A DNA stretch of 39,254 nt from Asaia bogorensis (GTDB lineage: Bacteria; Pseudomonadota; Alphaproteobacteria; Reyranellales; Reyranellaceae), in the NCBI GenBank assembly GCA_945889625.1, contig CAMDCE010000049.1, positions 1 through 39,254 on the forward strand. Direction: 5' to 3'. The notes beneath the pieces are model-generated. The model was not told the origin of the DNA. It ran no database searches and was given only the letters and a program-made list of their open reading frames with translations. The position numbers were made by a program, and so were the translations under genes. Positions 6,379-14,663 of the stretch are shown piece by piece (the first letter of the stretch is position 1; every line of letters starts with the position of its first letter).

Positions 6379-7367
6379 TCCTGTCGACCGTCGAGATGCA
6401 TACCGGCGGCGAGCCGACGCGCATCATCGTCGACGGCTGGCCGCGCTTTCGGGCCGCGACCCTGCTCGACAAGCGGCGCGAGGCGAAGGAACGCTTCGAT
6501 CATTTGCGCCGAGGCCTGATGCTGGAGCCGCGTGGCCATGACGGCATGTATGGCGCGCTGCTGGTCGAGCCCGATCATCCCGAGGCCGACCTCGCCGTGC
6601 TGTTTATGCACAACGAGGGCTACAGCACCATGTGCGGCCACGCCACCATTGCGCTCGCACGCTGGGCCGTCGACAGCGGCCGCGTGCCGGTGAAGGTGCC
6701 CGAGACCATTGTCCGCCTGCAATGCCCCTGCGGCCTCGTCGTGGCGCGCGTGTCGGCCAACGGGTCGGTACGCTTCGAAAGCGTGCCGTCCTTCGTCTAT
6801 GCACTCGACCGGCTCGCATCGACCGCGACCTGGGGGCCGGTCGCTGTCGACATCGCCTATGGCGGTGCCTTCTATGCCTTCCTCGCCGCCGATTCGATCG
6901 GCCTCGATCTCCATACCTCGCCGGTGCGCGCCATCGCCGATGCCGGCGAGGAGATCGCCCGCGCTGTCACGAAGGCCATTGCCATCGAGCACCGCGAGGA
7001 GCCCGATCTCGCCTTCCTCTACGGCACGATCCTGACCGACGGCGGCGACGGGGCGAACGGCAAGCCCAGCCGCAACGTCTGCATCTTTGCTGGCCGCCAG
7101 ATCGATCGCAGCCCGACCGGCAGCGGCGTCAGCGCGCGCATGGCCCTGCAGGTTGCGCGGCGCCAGGCGCGCGCCGGCGAGACGCGGCAATTCGAAAGCT
7201 GCACCGGCGCCATCTTCACCGGCAAGGTCGTGCGCGAGGCTCCGCCGGTCGGCCGGCGCAAGGCGGTGATCGTCGAAGTGGGCGGCAAGGCGCATCGGAT
7301 CGGCGAAGCACGTTTCCGCTTCGACGATCACGATCCTCTGCGCGAAGGTTTTGCCCTCGGCCTCTAA
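6375..7367 (+). CDS. Proline racemase family: trans-3-hydroxy-L-proline dehydratase
   Basis: The product is 330 residues. The first catalytic site is Cys87 in MCGH. At the second site, where racemases and 4-hydroxyproline epimerases carry Cys (DRSPCGTG), this protein has Thr248 in DRSPTGSG. Cys/Thr is the signature of the dehydratase that converts trans-3-hydroxy-L-proline to delta-1-pyrroline-2-carboxylate. The family and Thr are seen directly; the substrate follows from known characterised members. The start ATG 6375 overlaps the upstream stop. The 3' end overlaps the convergent PLP-enzyme gene by four bases. Confidence 0.88.
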   Translation: MILSTVEMHTGGEPTRIIVDGWPRFRAATLLDKRREAKERFDHLRRGLMLEPRGHDGMYGALLVEPDHPEADLAVLFMHNEGYSTMCGHATIALARWAVDSGRVPVKVPETIVRLQCPCGLVVARVSANGSVRFESVPSFVYALDRLASTATWGPVAVDIAYGGAFYAFLAADSIGLDLHTSPVRAIADAGEEIARAVTKAIAIEHREEPDLAFLYGTILTDGGDGANGKPSRNVCIFAGRQIDRSPTGSGVSARMALQVARRQARAGETRQFESCTGAIFTGKVVREAPPVGRRKAVIVEVGGKAHRIGEARFRFDDHDPLREGFALGL

Positions 7368-8518
7368 GCGTTGTGGGCGCGCTTCAGCGCCTGGTCGAGA
7401 TCGTCATGGAGATCGCCGCTGTCCTCGACGCCGACCGAGAGTCGCAGCAGGTCGGGCGGACAGGGCGTGCCGGGACCTTCGATGCTGGCGCGATGCTCGA
7501 TCAGGCTTTCGACGCCGCCCAGCGAGGTCGCGCGCTTCCATAGGCCCACGCGCGCGGCCGTCGCGATGGCGGCACGCTCGCCGCCCTTGACCCGCACCGA
7601 CAGCATGCCGCTGAAGCCGCCTTTCATCTGCTTGGCGGCCACGGCATGGCCGGCGAAGGAAGGCAGGCCGGGATAGAGCACCTCGGCCACCATGGGATGG
7701 GCCGCGAAGCGCTCCGCCAACGACTGCGCCGACCGGCAGGCCCATTCGACACGCGGAAACAGCGTGCGCATGCCGCGCATCAGCAGCCATGCCTCGGTCT
7801 GGCCGAGGATCGTGCCGAGCTGGGCGCGGATGGTGCGCAGCTTCGCCCAGTAGGCGTCGTCGCGCGCGCTGACAAGGGCGCCGGCGATGAGATCGGAATG
7901 TCCATTCAGATATTTCGTTGCCGAGTGCATGACGATGTCGGCGCCGAATTCGATCGGTCGCGTCAGCACCGGCGTCGCCACCGTCGAGTCGACACCGAGC
8001 AGCGCACCGGCCCGGTGGGCGATCTCGGCGGCGGCGGCGATGTCGGTGAGGCACCAGGTCGGGTTGGCCGGCGTCTCGATCCAGACCAGTTTGGTGACGC
8101 CGGGTTTCACGGCGGCGGCGATGGCGTCGGTGCGGTCGGCGTCGACGAAGTCGACCTTGAGGCCCCACTGCGTTGCAAATGTTGCAAGCCAGTTGCGCAA
8201 GGACCAGTACATCACCTTGGGCACCACGACGTGATCGCCGGGCGCAAGAGCCAGGAAACAGGCGGTGGCGGCGCTCATGCCGGAGGAGAAGATCAGCGCC
8301 TTCGGCGCGCCCTCGAGCGCGGCCAGCGTCGCCTCGGCCTGGTCGAATGTCGGGTTATCGGCGCGCGCGTAAATTCGGCCGGAACGATAGCCGTTGTCTT
8401 CGTCGCGCTGATATGTGCTCGCCATATGGATCGGCAGCACAACGGCCTTCGTCACCGGATCCACCCAGCCCATGGCTTGAGCGGCAAGCGACGCGGCGGC
8501 GAAGTTCTTGTCTGTCAT
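7364..8518 (-). CDS. Trans-sulfuration family PLP enzyme (cystathionine gamma-synthase/beta-lyase type)
   Basis: The product is 384 residues, the family's usual length. The PLP lysine is Lys202 in SATKYLNGHSD. Y50-x-R52 (IYARADNPT), which contacts the phosphate from the neighbouring subunit, and Asp177 (LLGVDSTVATP) are present. The gene could encode cystathionine gamma-synthase, cystathionine beta-lyase, O-acylhomoserine sulfhydrylase or methionine gamma-lyase. The LVWIETPANPTW and GILS/T-region variants here do not settle which. It is divergent from a TetR gene, with 147 bases between, so that regulator may act on it. metX-metW lies in the same window but 4.4 kb away. Confidence 0.85.
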   Translation of the reverse strand: MTDKNFAAASLAAQAMGWVDPVTKAVVLPIHMASTYQRDEDNGYRSGRIYARADNPTFDQAEATLAALEGAPKALIFSSGMSAATACFLALAPGDHVVVPKVMYWSLRNWLATFATQWGLKVDFVDADRTDAIAAAVKPGVTKLVWIETPANPTWCLTDIAAAAEIAHRAGALLGVDSTVATPVLTRPIEFGADIVMHSATKYLNGHSDLIAGALVSARDDAYWAKLRTIRAQLGTILGQTEAWLLMRGMRTLFPRVEWACRSAQSLAERFAAHPMVAEVLYPGLPSFAGHAVAAKQMKGGFSGMLSVRVKGGERAAIATAARVGLWKRATSLGGVESLIEHRASIEGPGTPCPPDLLRLSVGVEDSGDLHDDLDQALKRAHNA

Positions 8519-8665
8519 GGTGGCACTGGGAGCCTGCGAATTGCTTACGTCGAAGATTGCTTATAGCGCATCGTCGCGTTCGCGTTGGAGATAGATTAGA
8601 GTTCGGCTTGCAGTTGGCCAGAACGCTAGGTTCGTGTCATTACGCCGCGTGTAGGGGATCAGAGC

Positions 8666-9295
8666 ATGGAAACTGAAGCGCCGCTGCAGCACCCGCAGGT
8701 AGAAATCGTCGGCCGCGGCGATCGTGTTGCCCGCACGCGTGAGGCCATCGTCGCCTCGACACTGACCCTGGCCCAGGAAGGCACGGTGGTGCCGATCGTT
8801 CGCGACATCGCCAAGCTCGCCGGCGTGTCGGCGCGCACCGTGTTCCAGCATTTCGCCGACACCACCGAACTCTACGTCGCCGTTCTCGGCCGCGTGCTCG
8901 CCTCGCTGCTCGGCGATGCCAGGGACCTCGTCATGCCGCGGCCGCTCGACGAACGCGTCGCTGCGATCATCGGCCATCGTGCGGCGCGCTACGAGAAGCT
9001 GCTGCCGATGTGGACCTTCGTCGGAACGCTGCAACGGCGGTCGGCCGAAGCGGCGGAGAAGATCCTGCACATGTACTCGACCAACCGCGAACAGCTCGCC
9101 ACGTGGTTCAGCCAGGAGCTGACGTCGCTGCCCGGCGATTCGCGCGAGCGCACGTTGAACGCGCTTGCCATGGCGCTGACGCCCGAAAGCTGGATCGTGC
9201 TGCGCGAGCGTTTCGGACTCACGGTCGAGCAGGCCCGCGAGGAGTGGCGCTTCATCGTCAAGGCGATCTTTACCGACGGCCCCGCCCACCGTTAG
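8666..9295 (+). CDS. TetR/AcrR family transcriptional regulator
   Basis: The product is 209 residues. The N-terminal helix-turn-helix is at about 26-70, with RDIAKLAGVSARTVFQHFAD as helices 2 and 3; the G-V-S-x-x-T-V-F-x-H-F pattern is typical. The C-terminal domain is helical with no recognisable ligand signature. It diverges from the PLP-enzyme gene. The 8519-8665 spacer is where an operator for both would be expected, though I see no clear long palindrome there. Confidence 0.88.
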   Translation: METEAPLQHPQVEIVGRGDRVARTREAIVASTLTLAQEGTVVPIVRDIAKLAGVSARTVFQHFADTTELYVAVLGRVLASLLGDARDLVMPRPLDERVAAIIGHRAARYEKLLPMWTFVGTLQRRSAEAAEKILHMYSTNREQLATWFSQELTSLPGDSRERTLNALAMALTPESWIVLRERFGLTVEQAREEWRFIVKAIFTDGPAHR

Positions 9296-9826
9296 TCAAC
9301 TGCCGGCGCGCCGCGCCAGTTCTTCGAGAGCGCGATCGGGCAGGCCCAGCCCGCGAAGATGGGCAACGGTGCTTCGAAGATAGTCGAGATTGCTGCCGGT
9401 CGCGCCGCGGCCCTGGCGCACCAGTTCGATCGCCCTGGCGGGCGCCAGCTTGCCCGCGAACTGGCGGTGCCGGCGGTCGGCGAGATAGACCAGCGCCGGC
9501 ACGACGCGGCCGTCGGCAAGGTGGATCGGCCGGATTGCCTCCTCGTAAACGCCGTCATTGTCGATCTCGCGCGTCCATAGATAGCGTCGCACGGCGTCGT
9601 ACTGGGCGCGCGGCAGGCGATGGGCAAGGCCGCGGCAGGCGCCGCCGGGCAGCAGGCCGAGGATCAGGCCGGGTTTCCTCGGCGTGCCGCGATAGTGCTC
9701 GGAGTAGATGCAGAAGGCGCGATGCCAGCCGTGCAGGCGCGCCGGTCTGGTCTCGGGCGCCGCGAAGCCCGGGTTCCACATCAGCGAGCCGTAGGCGAAG
9801 ACCCAGAAGGGTTTCGCCGCGCTCAC
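9296..9826 (-). CDS. chaC: ChaC-type gamma-glutamylcyclotransferase
   Basis: The product is 176 residues. The nucleotide-binding-like loop FAYGSLMWNPGF (9-20) and the GSNLDYL motif are characteristic of ChaC. Glu87 in WTREIDNDGVYEE is the likely general base. Known members cleave glutathione to 5-oxoproline and Cys-Gly in the cytoplasm. The start is a GTG at 9826 whose last two bases overlap the tyrC stop (GTGA), making it the last gene of the aromatic-amino-acid operon. It ends directly beside the TetR stop. Confidence 0.9.
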   Translation of the reverse strand: MSAAKPFWVFAYGSLMWNPGFAAPETRPARLHGWHRAFCIYSEHYRGTPRKPGLILGLLPGGACRGLAHRLPRAQYDAVRRYLWTREIDNDGVYEEAIRPIHLADGRVVPALVYLADRRHRQFAGKLAPARAIELVRQGRGATGSNLDYLRSTVAHLRGLGLPDRALEELARRAGS

Positions 9827-10707
9827 GCCTGTTTGATGTTGAGCAGGGCGCGGCGGATCTCGCGCGTGCGCGTGAAAAGGTCGAACAGCTTGTCGCCCTC
9901 ACCCCAGCGGATGGCGCGCTGCAGGTAGAACAGGTCTTCCTGGAAACGCTGCAGGACTTCGAGCACGGCCTCGCGATTGTTCAGGAACACGTCGCGCCAC
10001 ATCGTGGGATCCGACGCCGCGATGCGCGTGAAGTCGCGGAAGCCACCGGCGGCATATTTCAGCACTTCGCTGTTGAGATGGCCGCCGAGATCGTCTGCCG
10101 TGCCGACGATGGTGTAGGCGATGAGATGCGGCAGGTGCGAGGTGATGGCCAGGATCCGATCATGGTCGGCAGGATCGAGCCGGTTGACCAGACTGCCCAA
10201 CCCCTTCCAGAAGGCCTCGAGCTTGTCGACGGCGGCGGGATCGCTGTCGGGCAGCGGCGTCACGATCGTCCAGCGGCCCTGGAACAGATCGAGCAGGGCG
10301 GCCTCGGGCCCAGAATTCTCGGTGCCGGCTACGGGATGGGCCGGGATGAGATGGACGCCCTTGGGGATGTGCGGCGCCATGTCGGCGATCACGGTCTGCT
10401 TCACCGAACCGACATCCGACACGATGCAGCCGGGCTTGAGGTTCTTTGCGATCGCCTGAGTGGCGGATCCGCAAGCGCCGACCGGCGTGCAGATGATCAC
10501 CAGGTCGGCGTCCTTGGCGGCGGCCGCAAGGTCGGTGCCGCAATGATCGGCAAGCTTCAGCCGATTGGCCGCCGCCGCTGTCTCGGCGCTACGCGTCGCC
10601 GCCACGATGTGGCGGGCGAGGCCCCGCTTGCGCGCTTCGAGCGCGATCGAGCCGCCGATCAGGCCGATGCCGATCAGGGCGATTTTCTCGAACAGGGGCT
10701 CGGTCAT
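9823..10707 (-). CDS. tyrC: Prephenate/arogenate dehydrogenase
   Basis: The product is 294 residues from ATG 10707. A Rossmann motif, ALIGIGLIGGSIALEA, starts near residue 10. VIICTPVGA, SDVGSVKQ, and HPVAGTENSG are the conserved nucleotide- and substrate-binding blocks of TyrA-type dehydrogenases, followed by the helical dimer domain with SHLPHLIAY. It oxidatively decarboxylates prephenate (or arogenate) toward tyrosine. The start overlaps the hisC stop by ATGA. The operon also supplies chorismate mutase and an aminotransferase, so the complete route from chorismate to tyrosine is present here. Which of the two substrates is preferred is not decidable by eye. Confidence 0.92.
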   Translation of the reverse strand: MTEPLFEKIALIGIGLIGGSIALEARKRGLARHIVAATRSAETAAAANRLKLADHCGTDLAAAAKDADLVIICTPVGACGSATQAIAKNLKPGCIVSDVGSVKQTVIADMAPHIPKGVHLIPAHPVAGTENSGPEAALLDLFQGRWTIVTPLPDSDPAAVDKLEAFWKGLGSLVNRLDPADHDRILAITSHLPHLIAYTIVGTADDLGGHLNSEVLKYAAGGFRDFTRIAASDPTMWRDVFLNNREAVLEVLQRFQEDLFYLQRAIRWGEGDKLFDLFTRTREIRRALLNIKQA

Positions 10708-11792
10708 TTGGCGGCAACGAAACGGCTGAGCGAATCGCGCACCGCCTTCATCTCGGCCTCGGTGCCGACGGTGATGCGCAGATGTTCGGGCATGCCGTAG
10801 CCCGCGATCATGCGCGGGATCAGGCCGTCGTTCATCATCCAGTCGTTGGCGGCGGCGGCGCGTTCCTTCGAGCCGAAGCCCACCGTGACGAAGTTGCCGA
10901 CGCTGGGCAGCGGCTTCAGCCCGAGCTCGGCGAGCTCGGCGCTGAGCCACGGCAGCCAGATGTCGTTGTTGGTGCGGCTGGCGTCGGTATGGGCGATGTC
11001 CTGGAGGGCGGCGATGCCGGCGATCTGCGCCGGCAAGTTGACGTTGAAGGGCTGGCGCAGCCGGCTCATGACGTCGACGATGCCGGCCGGGCCATACATC
11101 CAGCCGAGCCGCAGACCGCCCATGCCGTAGATCTTGGAGAAGGTGCGGGTCATCACCACGTTCTCGGCCTTGTCGACCAGCTCGACGCCCGATTCGTAGT
11201 CGTTGCGAGAGACATACTCCGCATAGGCCGCGTCGATCACCAGCAGGACGTTTTTGGGCAGGCCGGCATGCAGGCGGCGCACGTCGTCCTTGGTGATGTA
11301 GCTGCCGGTTGGGTTGTTCGGATTGGCCAGGCACACGACCTTGGTCTTGCCGGTGACCTTGGCCAGCAGCGCATCGACGTCGGCGCGGTAGTCCTTCTCG
11401 GGTGCGGCCACCGGCGTGGCGCCGACACCGAGCGCATTGATCGGATACATCAGGAAGCCGAACTGGCTGTAGAGCAGCTCGTCACCCGGACCGGCATAGG
11501 CGCGGGTCAACAGATTGAGCAGCTCGTCGGAGCCCGCGCCGCAGACGATGCGCTTGGGATCGAGGCCATAGTGCCGGCCGATCGCTGTACGCAGCTTGGT
11601 CGCATCGCCGTCGGGATAGCGGTGCAGCTCGGCGGCTGCCTTGGCGTAAGCCGCCATCGCCTTGGGACTGGGGCCCAGCGCGCCCTCGTTGGACGACAGC
11701 TTGGCGATGGTCTGCTTGCCTTCCACCGAGTCTTTGCCCGGCACGTAAGGCGCAATCTTCATGATGCCGGGACGCGGGGTGAGCGCGGTCAT
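10704..11792 (-). CDS. hisC: Histidinol-phosphate/aromatic aminotransferase, HisC family
   Basis: The product is 362 residues, the usual size. Fold type I aminotransferase residues are in place: NPNNPTG at 157-163, Asp187 and Tyr190 (VIDAAYAEYV), PLP Lys220 in TFSKIYGMGG, and Arg228 in LRLGW. Family members catalyse histidinol-phosphate transamination and often also transaminate prephenate or aromatic keto acids. Its position between chorismate mutase and prephenate dehydrogenase suggests the aromatic role here. A GGGAGA sequence precedes the ATG. It lies 22 bases after the mutase gene. Confidence 0.9.
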   Translation of the reverse strand: MTALTPRPGIMKIAPYVPGKDSVEGKQTIAKLSSNEGALGPSPKAMAAYAKAAAELHRYPDGDATKLRTAIGRHYGLDPKRIVCGAGSDELLNLLTRAYAGPGDELLYSQFGFLMYPINALGVGATPVAAPEKDYRADVDALLAKVTGKTKVVCLANPNNPTGSYITKDDVRRLHAGLPKNVLLVIDAAYAEYVSRNDYESGVELVDKAENVVMTRTFSKIYGMGGLRLGWMYGPAGIVDVMSRLRQPFNVNLPAQIAGIAALQDIAHTDASRTNNDIWLPWLSAELAELGLKPLPSVGNFVTVGFGSKERAAAANDWMMNDGLIPRMIAGYGMPEHLRITVGTEAEMKAVRDSLSRFVAAK

Positions 11793-11814
11793 GGCAGTCT
11801 CCCAACAGAAACGA

Positions 11815-12666
11815 TCAGGACCGCGCCTCGGACGGCACGGCGTAGGCGCCGATCACGGCGATGCGCCCGCTCACGAGCCCCAATGCCGCTTCGAGCTCGC
11901 GCAGGCGCGGGTCGCCATCGGCGATCACGCCCTGCAGCTCGATGAGATAGTGATGCACGCCGCCGACTACCTGGTCCAGCGCCGAAGTGAAGGTCGGCAG
12001 GCCGACCTTGGTGAGGGCAACGGCGATGCGGTTTCGGCTGAGACCGCTCGGCGTCTCGACGGAGACCAGGGCGCGATCGTCGCCGCTCTCCTCGGGCTCC
12101 ATGCGCGCCAGCACGAAGGCCGAAATGCCGCGCGCCCGGGCGTTGGGCATGGCGAGGAAGGGCAGCCGCGCCACCACGTTGGGCAGGTTGGCGTCCCGGC
12201 CGGCGAGCATCGGCCACCACGGTGCGGTGTCGTCTTCGCTCGCCGCCGGCACGACGCCAAGGGTGGTCGGGCTGGAGCGCACGGCGGCCAGCACCTGGGC
12301 CGGCGTGTCGTTGGCGACCAGCGGTATCTGGCAGCCGAAATGATCGCGCGCGAGATCCCAGTAGCCGGGCTGGTCGACCGGCCGGCAGATGGTGATCTTG
12401 AGCCCCGGTGTCTGCATCAAGCTGAAGGCGCTCATCATCTCGCGCCACATGCGATAGACGGCGGCGACCGGGAAGGCGCCGTCGTGGCTGGCCAGGCGCT
12501 GGCGCATGATCTGGGCCTCGCGGCCGGGACGCATCGCCAGGCCACCGGCCGGCTTGGCGGCGGCGATCTCGCCCACCAGGGACGCGCGCCGGCGGATCAG
12601 GCCGTGCAGGTCGCCGTCGATGGCGTCGATCTCCTGTCGCAAATTGTCGAGGCTGGGAGCGTCCAT
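11815..12666 (-). CDS. Chorismate mutase fused to degenerate prephenate dehydratase and ACT-like regions
   Basis: The product is 283 residues. Residues 1-85 are an AroQ chorismate mutase (LRQEIDAIDGDLHGLIRRRA, then EIAAAK, and REAQIMRQRLA). Residues about 90-195 match the layout of prephenate dehydratase but lack its landmarks: the GxxGTFS-type start is replaced by DQPGYWDLA, and the catalytic T-R-F block by ARGISAFVLA. Residues about 200-283 resemble an ACT domain (HHYLIELQGVIADGDPRLRE, then VIGAYAVP), but the Phe-binding ESRP motif reads FTSALDQ. So it looks like a P-protein whose dehydratase and Phe sensor have been lost, leaving mutase function and possibly a new regulatory module. It is first in the leftward operon and diverges from metX. 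Confidence 0.78.
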   Translation of the reverse strand: MDAPSLDNLRQEIDAIDGDLHGLIRRRASLVGEIAAAKPAGGLAMRPGREAQIMRQRLASHDGAFPVAAVYRMWREMMSAFSLMQTPGLKITICRPVDQPGYWDLARDHFGCQIPLVANDTPAQVLAAVRSSPTTLGVVPAASEDDTAPWWPMLAGRDANLPNVVARLPFLAMPNARARGISAFVLARMEPEESGDDRALVSVETPSGLSRNRIAVALTKVGLPTFTSALDQVVGGVHHYLIELQGVIADGDPRLRELEAALGLVSGRIAVIGAYAVPSEARS

Positions 12667-12743
12667 AAGTCCGGGAATTCCTGTGGGGCGAGGCGATACT
12701 ACGTCCGCTCAGCCGACGCAAAGGCCAAGACGTCTCAAGGCTC

Positions 12744-12772
12744 TTGCGTCGCGCTGGCGAGCTTCGTATAGA
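12744..12772 (+). promoter_or_regulatory. metX promoter (-35/-10)
   Basis: TTGCGT (12744-12749) and TATAGA (12767-12772) are separated by 17 bases. They predict a transcript start close to 12779, exactly where the riboswitch's first helix begins. This is a sequence match only. Confidence 0.6.
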
Positions 12773-12778
12773 GGCCTC

Positions 12779-12833
12779 CGTGGAATTTGAGCCGACCGGC
12801 TTGCGGCCACGTTAAACACCGCTAAAAGGTCGG
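12779..12833 (+). promoter_or_regulatory. SAM-II riboswitch aptamer upstream of metX
   Basis: P1 is CGTGG (12779-12783) paired with CCACG (12807-12811). AATTTGAGCC, the GCTTGCGGCCACGTTAAAC core and GCTAAAAGG are the conserved SAM-II (metA element) sequence blocks. The pseudoknot pairs CCGACC (12792-12797) with GGTCGG (12828-12833). SAM-II elements are known mainly from Alphaproteobacteria, upstream of methionine genes, and turn expression off when S-adenosylmethionine is bound. Placement directly before metX fits. Confidence 0.88.
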
Positions 12834-12846
12834 AGTGCTCGAAAAG

Positions 12847-12872
12847 CCCCCGACCTCCGGTTGGGGGTTTTT
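12847..12872 (+). terminator. Rho-independent terminator of the metX riboswitch, with overlapping antiterminator
   Basis: CCCCCGACC (12847-12855) pairs with GGTTGGGGG (12859-12867) around a TCC loop, followed by five T (12868-12872). The hexamer CCGACC inside the left arm (12850-12855) is identical to the pseudoknot strand at 12792-12797, so the aptamer's GGTCGG (12828-12833) can pair with either. SAM-bound: the pseudoknot captures GGTCGG and the terminator forms. SAM-free: GGTCGG pairs with 12850-12855 and breaks the terminator. Confidence 0.8.
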
Positions 12873-12886
12873 CGTTGGAGAAGGAC

Positions 12887-14047
12887 TTGCTCGACGACCT
12901 GACGGATGCCGAAAGCACGGCGCTCGCCCAATGCCGCCACGCGGTTCTGGGCGTCGAGCGGCCACTGCGGCTCGACTGCGGCGTCGATCTCGGCCCCTAC
13001 CGCGTGGCCTACCAGACCTACGGCACCCTGAACGAAGCCAAGTCCAACGCCGTCCTGATCTGCCACGCGCTAACGGGCGATCAGTTCGTGACCGGCCGGC
13101 ATCCGGTGACCGGCAAGGAAGGCTGGTGGGAGAGCATGGTCGGGCCCGGCAAAGTACTTGATCCGACGCGCTACTTCCTCATCTGCACCAACGTGCTGGG
13201 CGCCTGCATGGGCACCACTGGACCGCTGGCGCGCGATCCTGCGACCGGCCAGCCATGGAACCTTCATTTTCCGGTCGTCACTGTCGCCGACATGGTGCGC
13301 GCCCAGGCCGCCCTGCTCGATCATCTCGCCATCCCCGACCTGTTCTGCGTGATCGGCGGCTCGATGGGCGGCATGCAGGCCCTGCAATGGGCAGCGAGCT
13401 ATCCCAGGCGGGTCTTCACGGCCGTGCCGATCGCCTGCGCCGCCCGTCACTCGGCGCAGAACATCGCCTTCCACGAGGTCGGTCGCCAAGCGATCATGGC
13501 CGATCCCGAGTGGAAGGGCGGCGACTACCGCCTGCACGGCACGGCGCCGGCGCGCGGCCTGGCGGTGGCGCGCATGACCGCGCACATCACCTACCTCTCG
13601 GAGCAGGCGCTGCAGCGCAAGTTCGGCCGCAACCTGCAGGACCGCAATGCGCTGGGCTTCGGCTTCGACGCCGACTTCCAGGTCGAGAGCTATCTGCGGC
13701 ACCAGGGCTCGAGCTTCGTCGACCGCTTCGACGCCAACAGCTACCTCTACATCACGCGTGCCATGGATTATTTCGACCTGGCTGGCGCCCATGGCGGCGT
13801 GCTGGCCAGCGCCTTCAAGGGTTCGCCCACGCGCTTCTGTTCGATCTCGTTCACGTCGGACTGGCTGTTCCCGACGCGCGAGAACCGCGCCATCGTCCAT
13901 GCACTGAACGCCGCCGCCGCCAACGTCTCCTTCGTCGAAGTCGAGAGCGACAAGGGCCACGACGCTTTCCTGCTCGACGAGCCGGAGATGTTCCGCACGC
14001 TTTCGGGGTTTCTCAAGGGCGCCGCCGCCGTTCGGGGGCTGGCATGA
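12887..14047 (+). CDS. metX: Homoserine O-acyltransferase MetX
   Basis: The product is 386 residues from TTG 12887, which has GGAG at 12877-12880. A TTG at 12875 is in frame but sits two bases after the terminator's T-run. This is an alpha/beta hydrolase-fold acyltransferase: LICHALTGDQ forms the oxyanion region, the nucleophile is Ser159 in GGSMGGMQALQW, and Asp325 (FTSDWLFPTREN) and His358 (DKGHDAFLLDEP) complete the triad. It activates homoserine with acetyl- or succinyl-CoA for methionine synthesis. Pairing with MetW is common in Proteobacterial MetX, many of which are succinyltransferases, but specificity is not read here. It is regulated by the SAM-II riboswitch upstream and overlaps metW by ATGA. 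Confidence 0.93.
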   Translation: MLDDLTDAESTALAQCRHAVLGVERPLRLDCGVDLGPYRVAYQTYGTLNEAKSNAVLICHALTGDQFVTGRHPVTGKEGWWESMVGPGKVLDPTRYFLICTNVLGACMGTTGPLARDPATGQPWNLHFPVVTVADMVRAQAALLDHLAIPDLFCVIGGSMGGMQALQWAASYPRRVFTAVPIACAARHSAQNIAFHEVGRQAIMADPEWKGGDYRLHGTAPARGLAVARMTAHITYLSEQALQRKFGRNLQDRNALGFGFDADFQVESYLRHQGSSFVDRFDANSYLYITRAMDYFDLAGAHGGVLASAFKGSPTRFCSISFTSDWLFPTRENRAIVHALNAAAANVSFVEVESDKGHDAFLLDEPEMFRTLSGFLKGAAAVRGLA

Positions 14048-14655
14048 GCATCATCCAGCCCATCCGTGTCGATCTGCAGCTCATCGCCGATATGGTCGAG
14101 CCGGGCGGCCGCGCGCTCGATGTCGGCTGCGGCGACGGCGCGCTGCTGGCCTATCTGGTGAACTTCAAGCGGGTCGATGCCCGCGGCATGGAGCTCAGCC
14201 AGACCGGCGTCAATGCCTGCGTCGCCAACGGCCTGTCTGTGATCCAGGGCGATGCCGACACCGACCTCGGCGACTACCCCGACAATGCCTTCGACTACGT
14301 GATCCTGAGCCAGACGCTGCAGGCCACGCGCGAGCCGCGCCAGGTGCTGCGCCAGATGCTCAGGGTCGGCAATCGGGCGATCGTGTCGTTCCCCAACTTC
14401 GCGCACTGGCAGGTCCGCCTGCGGCTGGTGTTCGGCGGGCGCATGCCCGAGACGCCGTCGCTGCCCTTCAAATGGTACGACACGCCCAACATCCATCTCT
14501 GCAGCATCGACGACTTCCGCGCGCTGTGCGCCGACATGGGCGTGCGCATCGAACGGGCGATCGTGCTGAACAGCAAGAGCCGCCCCATCCACATGCCGCC
14601 GCTGCTCGCCAATCTGTTCGGCGAGCAGGCGGTGTTCATGCTGCGACGGGATTGA
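14044..14655 (+). CDS. metW: Methionine biosynthesis protein MetW
   Basis: The product is 203 residues with a class I methyltransferase fold. Motif I is LDVGCGDG at about 25-32, followed by GMELSQTGVNACVANGL, the aspartate-containing IQGDADTDL and DYVILSQTLQ. PFKWYDTPNIHLCSI is the family's conserved central block. MetW partners with MetX and is required for its full activity in several bacteria; whether it methylates anything is unclear. The start overlaps the metX stop, so both are under the same riboswitch. A 27-bp palindrome follows the stop. Confidence 0.92.
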   Translation: MSIIQPIRVDLQLIADMVEPGGRALDVGCGDGALLAYLVNFKRVDARGMELSQTGVNACVANGLSVIQGDADTDLGDYPDNAFDYVILSQTLQATREPRQVLRQMLRVGNRAIVSFPNFAHWQVRLRLVFGGRMPETPSLPFKWYDTPNIHLCSIDDFRALCADMGVRIERAIVLNSKSRPIHMPPLLANLFGEQAVFMLRRD

Positions 14656-14663
14656 CACCTCTC

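Noticed and set aside
12875..12886. TTG 12875 as the metX start
   Set aside because: It lies two bases after the terminator T-run with no proper ribosome site. TTG 12887 has GGAG six bases upstream.
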